The notes under the pieces: generated by a model
Database searches by the model: none
What the model was told of the DNA's origin: nothing
The model's input: only the letters and a program-made list of their open reading frames with translations
Source: Datisca glomerata
Lineage: Eukaryota; Streptophyta; Magnoliopsida; Cucurbitales; Datiscaceae
DNA length: 64,000 nucleotides
Reading direction: 5' to 3'
NCBI GenBank assembly: GCA_003255025.1
Contig: QANY01013583.1
Location: 1,977,194-2,041,193, forward strand
Program-made: the position numbers and the translations under genes
In this document: piece after piece, positions 61,130-64,000 of the stretch
How positions within the stretch are numbered: position 1 is the first letter of the stretch
Layout: each line of letters begins with the position of its first letter

Positions 61130-61851
61130 GGACAACATTCAGAATTTACCATTTGTCTGAAAAAGTAATTTCCTCCCAAGGTATTATCCAAGGGATGGCT
61201 ACTTGACTACTGAAGAGATTGGTGTCAATGAGGACAGTATGTCCCTGCTCACTCTGTTTTCTGGTGTAGGGGTTTAGAGTGGAGAGCACCTTCAGATGGA
61301 TTCTGAAAAGGGAGGAGATCCTGAGAGATACTCATAACCATGCGAAATAACTCTAAGACTTTAGAGAGATTACTGTCAGAAAGTAAAACACTTAAATTCG
61401 GATAAATATTAAAATAAACAGGCCCATGAGATAATCTAGTTTCAATAGCTCCTATGAGAGATGCTTTCCAGTTGAGGCACCGTCCATCTCGGAGGGTACA
61501 CTAAATATTGGTATTTTGACCAAGTAAGGTCAAAGGCTTAAAAGTAATTTGTACAAGTCTTATATGCACATACTTGTATTTTTACATGAAATGATACAGA
61601 TCATGAACATGTAACAGATAAACAATATCATTGTTATTATGCAATGATATAGCATGCTCAAATGTTTTAATGATTTTTCTACTGATAAAATCAAATGTTC
61701 CAATTTTATATATAGTTTCTGGTTTAATCTTAGGGATTGTCCATTTATTTAAGGCTTCTTTAACATCCTGGTATGCTATTAATTATGTTGCTTCTGAGGT
61801 TGAAGCTACTATATTTGCTACTGATCACAGAGAATAAGCAATTTCACTCAT
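61130..61851 (-). pseudogene. P3 movement protein
   Basis: Starts at an ATG at 61851-61849, about 70 bp after the primer site. The minus translation has the movement-protein core YKYMHIRLVQITFKPLT, LRDGR and GPVYFN, known in plant pararetroviruses. Several stops and frame changes. It would help virus pass between cells through plasmodesmata. Confidence 0.7.
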
Positions 61852-61921
61852 ATTTTCTTTTTGATCGATCACGTATGTATAATTTAAAAAAAATATAATC
61901 ATAATATAACTAATATTATTC

Positions 61922-61936
61922 ATGGCTCTGATACCA
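61922..61936 (-). other. P3 primer binding site (tRNA-Met)
   Basis: TGGTATCAGAGCCAT on the minus strand, matching the initiator tRNA-Met site conserved in Caulimoviridae, which is used as genome position 1. Confidence 0.9.
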
Positions 61937-61964
61937 ATTAGAGTGTGCCATCCATTACACTCGA

Positions 61965-63060
61965 ATTGGTAATTTTTATTTGATTCACCAATTCAGATCA
62001 AGCATGATTCTTTTATATTTATCTCAACATTATAGAATTATGATCCAATGTTTTTCATGATAAGGTTTGCGAATCCAACTACATATAATCTTTGGCAGAG
62101 GGAAGAAACTTTAAGCAACAGCAAAGTCTCACAGATTAGATGCGAGCAATTTCTCCGTAATCCGTTTTACAAGTCTATTCGAGAATACCACACCATGCCC
62201 CACACACCCATGTTATCTCATGAGTCATGACCGAAGATTAATCACCACACTTATTAAACTTACCAACTTATTCATCTACCATCACAAATAATGGCGTTGT
62301 ACTCCATCTACATAGTACGTATACCAAGTTTAAAGAAATGTGAGAAAAAAATGTTACACTATAAATTTGATTTTTAGAGTAGGTGTTCGATGTCATTTTG
62401 GCATTGAATTACAAACCATTAGCAATTATCATTATATGTCGACATTCATTAATTGGTAAAGCAGAGTTTTTCTTATTTTTTAAGGGAAAACAAATTTAAT
62501 TGAACTAAAAGAACAAAATTGCATTATATTAATTATAACACATCACTTCACTTCTATATGATTTGAGATTTAATCTTGTAAGTTTTTCATTCCCACAAGA
62601 CAAATGAAATTTGCGTGAAAATGATTTAATCTTTGTTAAATTTTTTAATTACTCCTCTTTTCTTTTCATTAGAAATTCAAAGAATGGAATGATACGTGTA
62701 CCTAAATAGTAAGGTAAATTTTGTAAATAATCCTTCATTTTTCTATTATAACAAAGAGAAAAGAAAAGTAAATATCCATTCATTCTTCACACGTCAATGA
62801 GATAAAATATTCCTATAATTAATTAATCGATGCGTATTTAAAAATATTATATTTTATTTAAATTTAGAAAGAGAATAAATAAATTTTTAAAATATATATA
62901 CAATATAAAAAATTCATTAAAGGAATATCAAAAAAAATTCTGTCAACGACTGCGTTGGATGAGTGCATAAATACAACGAGAACTCCTGGCCTCGCAGATC
63001 AAACGATCAGACAAACCCATTAATGTAATTTCACTACCTAGTTAAAACCACCAGACAGTC
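61965..63060. other. AT-rich spacer upstream of the host gene
   Basis: No ORF, repeat or element end that I can support. Confidence 0.5.
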
Positions 63061-63090
63061 TCATCTCATTAATTTCCAACGGCGCTCTAC

Positions 63091-63098
63091 ATATAAGG
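63091..63098 (+). promoter_or_regulatory. Candidate TATA box of the host gene
   Basis: atataagg, about 125 bp before the ATG and followed by a CT-rich stretch (cacatcttcactt) suited to a plant transcription start. A second, weaker candidate is cataaatac near 62966. Confidence 0.4.
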
Positions 63099-63221
63099 TT
63101 GGTAGACGATGTAGTCACATCTTCACTTGGAAGCCAACACATCTTTTTCATTTCCTTAAATAGCCTCAGTTTTCCGACTAACAGCACAGGCCGAATAGAA
63201 AACCAGCTGCAGAGAAGCAAA

Positions 63222-63551
63222 ATGGCAGTGTCTGATACGGTGGTCGGGAATTTAACGACGATCTACTTGGCAATTATTGCCGGAATCAAAGCCTACGGGT
63301 TGGTTTGTGGTCGGAGCTTCAGCGGTGGATTCGTGCTGATTGTATCGACCACGGTGGTTGTCTCGATCTTGATTGGAACATTGACGTGGGACCTCTCTAG
63401 AAAAGCTACGTACGCAATTTCCGGCGATGGTCATCCCCGTGAAATATGCAAGGGTGGCATTTGTTGGCACGGCGTGGCGGTCCGGACTCCTGTGTCTCAG
63501 TTCCGGTTCAGGCTTCCTCAACCACATCAAGTACGATATGCGACATTGTAA
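63222..63551 (+). CDS. Small two-span membrane protein (host gene)
   Basis: 109 residues from the ATG at 63222, which has a good plant start context (agcaaaATGGc). The frame is open back to 63099 but only from a TTG, so 63222 is preferred. Two hydrophobic spans are visible, about residues 7-28 (VVGNLTTIYLAIIAGIKAYGL) and 36-54 (GFVLIVSTTVVVSILIGTL), then a soluble tail with Cys residues (EICKGGICWHGVAV) and a basic Phe-rich end. Base composition is clearly richer in G+C than its surroundings. No intron is needed, although splicing near the end cannot be excluded. I do not recognise the family and give no function. Confidence 0.7.
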   Translation: MAVSDTVVGNLTTIYLAIIAGIKAYGLVCGRSFSGGFVLIVSTTVVVSILIGTLTWDLSRKATYAISGDGHPREICKGGICWHGVAVRTPVSQFRFRLPQPHQVRYATL

Positions 63552-64000
63552 AGCTTTAAAATGCTAAAAAAAATACGTAACAGCGTAAATTTCACTAGCT
63601 TTATCCCACAATCTAGAATTTGAGAAAAGTAAAACGACAGTGTGAATGGGAAAAACGGGTCGTAATGTATAAAATAAATCAAAATTGATCGGATAAATTG
63701 TTGTAATTTAACCTATTGTACAAAGGAAAATAAAAATATACAATTATATATAATCACTAATTTTGAGATTGAGTTTTTCTCTAGGCCAGTTTGTTACGAC
63801 ATTTTTTCATATTTGTTATAAGTATTTTATTTTGACATGATAAAATTATTTATCTTTGTAAAATAATAATCTCATATTAATTTCTCTACCACTTTTCCAC
63901 GAAAATTAACTTTGCCAAATAACTTTCTCTTTTTACAATGATCTGCACATTTTTCAAAATAACTTTTACTTTTCAAATTCTCATAAAACACCATTATTTG
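63552..64000. other. 3' flank of the host gene
   Basis: AT-rich. AATAAA at about 63671-63676 and again near 63728 could serve as poly(A) signals. Nothing else is seen before the window end. Confidence 0.45.

Larger units (their letters stand above)
54506..61936 (-). mobile_element. P3: near full-length endogenous pararetrovirus, minus
   Basis: About 7.4 kb. Minus order: tRNA-Met primer site, movement protein, capsid region with zinc knuckle, protease, RT, RNase H, post-RNase H domain, intergenic region. There is no integrase and no LTR. The order and size fit a single Caulimoviridae genome. The block end (54506-54535) and the sequence just before the primer site (61946-61962) share a gagtg-aa/ag-tggat-like stretch, as if the circle opened near the primer site. 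I cannot name the genus. Confidence 0.8.

Noticed and set aside
63099..63221. N-terminal extension of the host gene
   Set aside because: Begins at TTG with no ATG and overlaps the expected leader; the ATG at 63222 has the better context.

Overview
This window is repeat-dense nuclear DNA of a flowering plant, probably a eudicot. That rests on plant-type Ty1/copia and Ty3/gypsy retrotransposons, an integrated plant pararetrovirus (Caulimoviridae), GT-AG splice sites and AT-rich spacers. I cannot name the species. Almost everything is decayed mobile DNA. The only convincing ordinary gene is a small membrane-protein gene near the right end (63222-63551, +).

Layout. (1) 1-1667 is AT-rich spacer with an old tandem duplication. 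(2) 1668-10143, minus strand, is T1, a Tat-lineage Ty3/gypsy element: LTRs, gag, protease, RT, two RNase H domains, integrase, a tandem-repeat 3' UTR and an antisense ORF with an intron. (3) 10426-10673 is a small TIR element with a 10-bp target duplication. (4) 10909-25997, plus, is S1, a gag-only Sirevirus-like copia element with 5-bp target duplication ATGTG. Its gag is split by (5) 12760-24165, copia element C1, with duplication AGAGG; C1 itself carries a solo-LTR-like insertion in its leader. (6) 26515-34429, plus, is T2, a 5'-truncated Tat element whose antisense ORF region contains a triplicated ~700-bp block. (7) 34937-48945, plus, is C3, a third copia element, split between integrase and RT by (8) 37176-48039, C2, a sister of C1 with duplication TAGGA. 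(9) About 48946-61936 is an endogenous pararetrovirus cluster of three blocks in alternating orientation: P1 minus, P2 plus, P3 minus. P3 is close to one full genome, from the tRNA-Met primer site to an intergenic region with three palindromes. (10) 61940-64000 is spacer plus the host gene.

The nested insertions and their target duplications give a relative order: S1 before C1, and C3 before C2. C1 and C2 share the same gag stop codon and the same gag frameshift, so their common source was probably already defective and moved in trans. T1 and T2 share short tandem arrays in their LTRs and 3' UTR whose copy number varies. The virus cluster has a head-to-head fold-back (18-bp perfect arms inside a ~1.2-kb inverted repeat) that could give hairpin RNA if transcribed. 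No virus or retrotransposon gene here looks intact.
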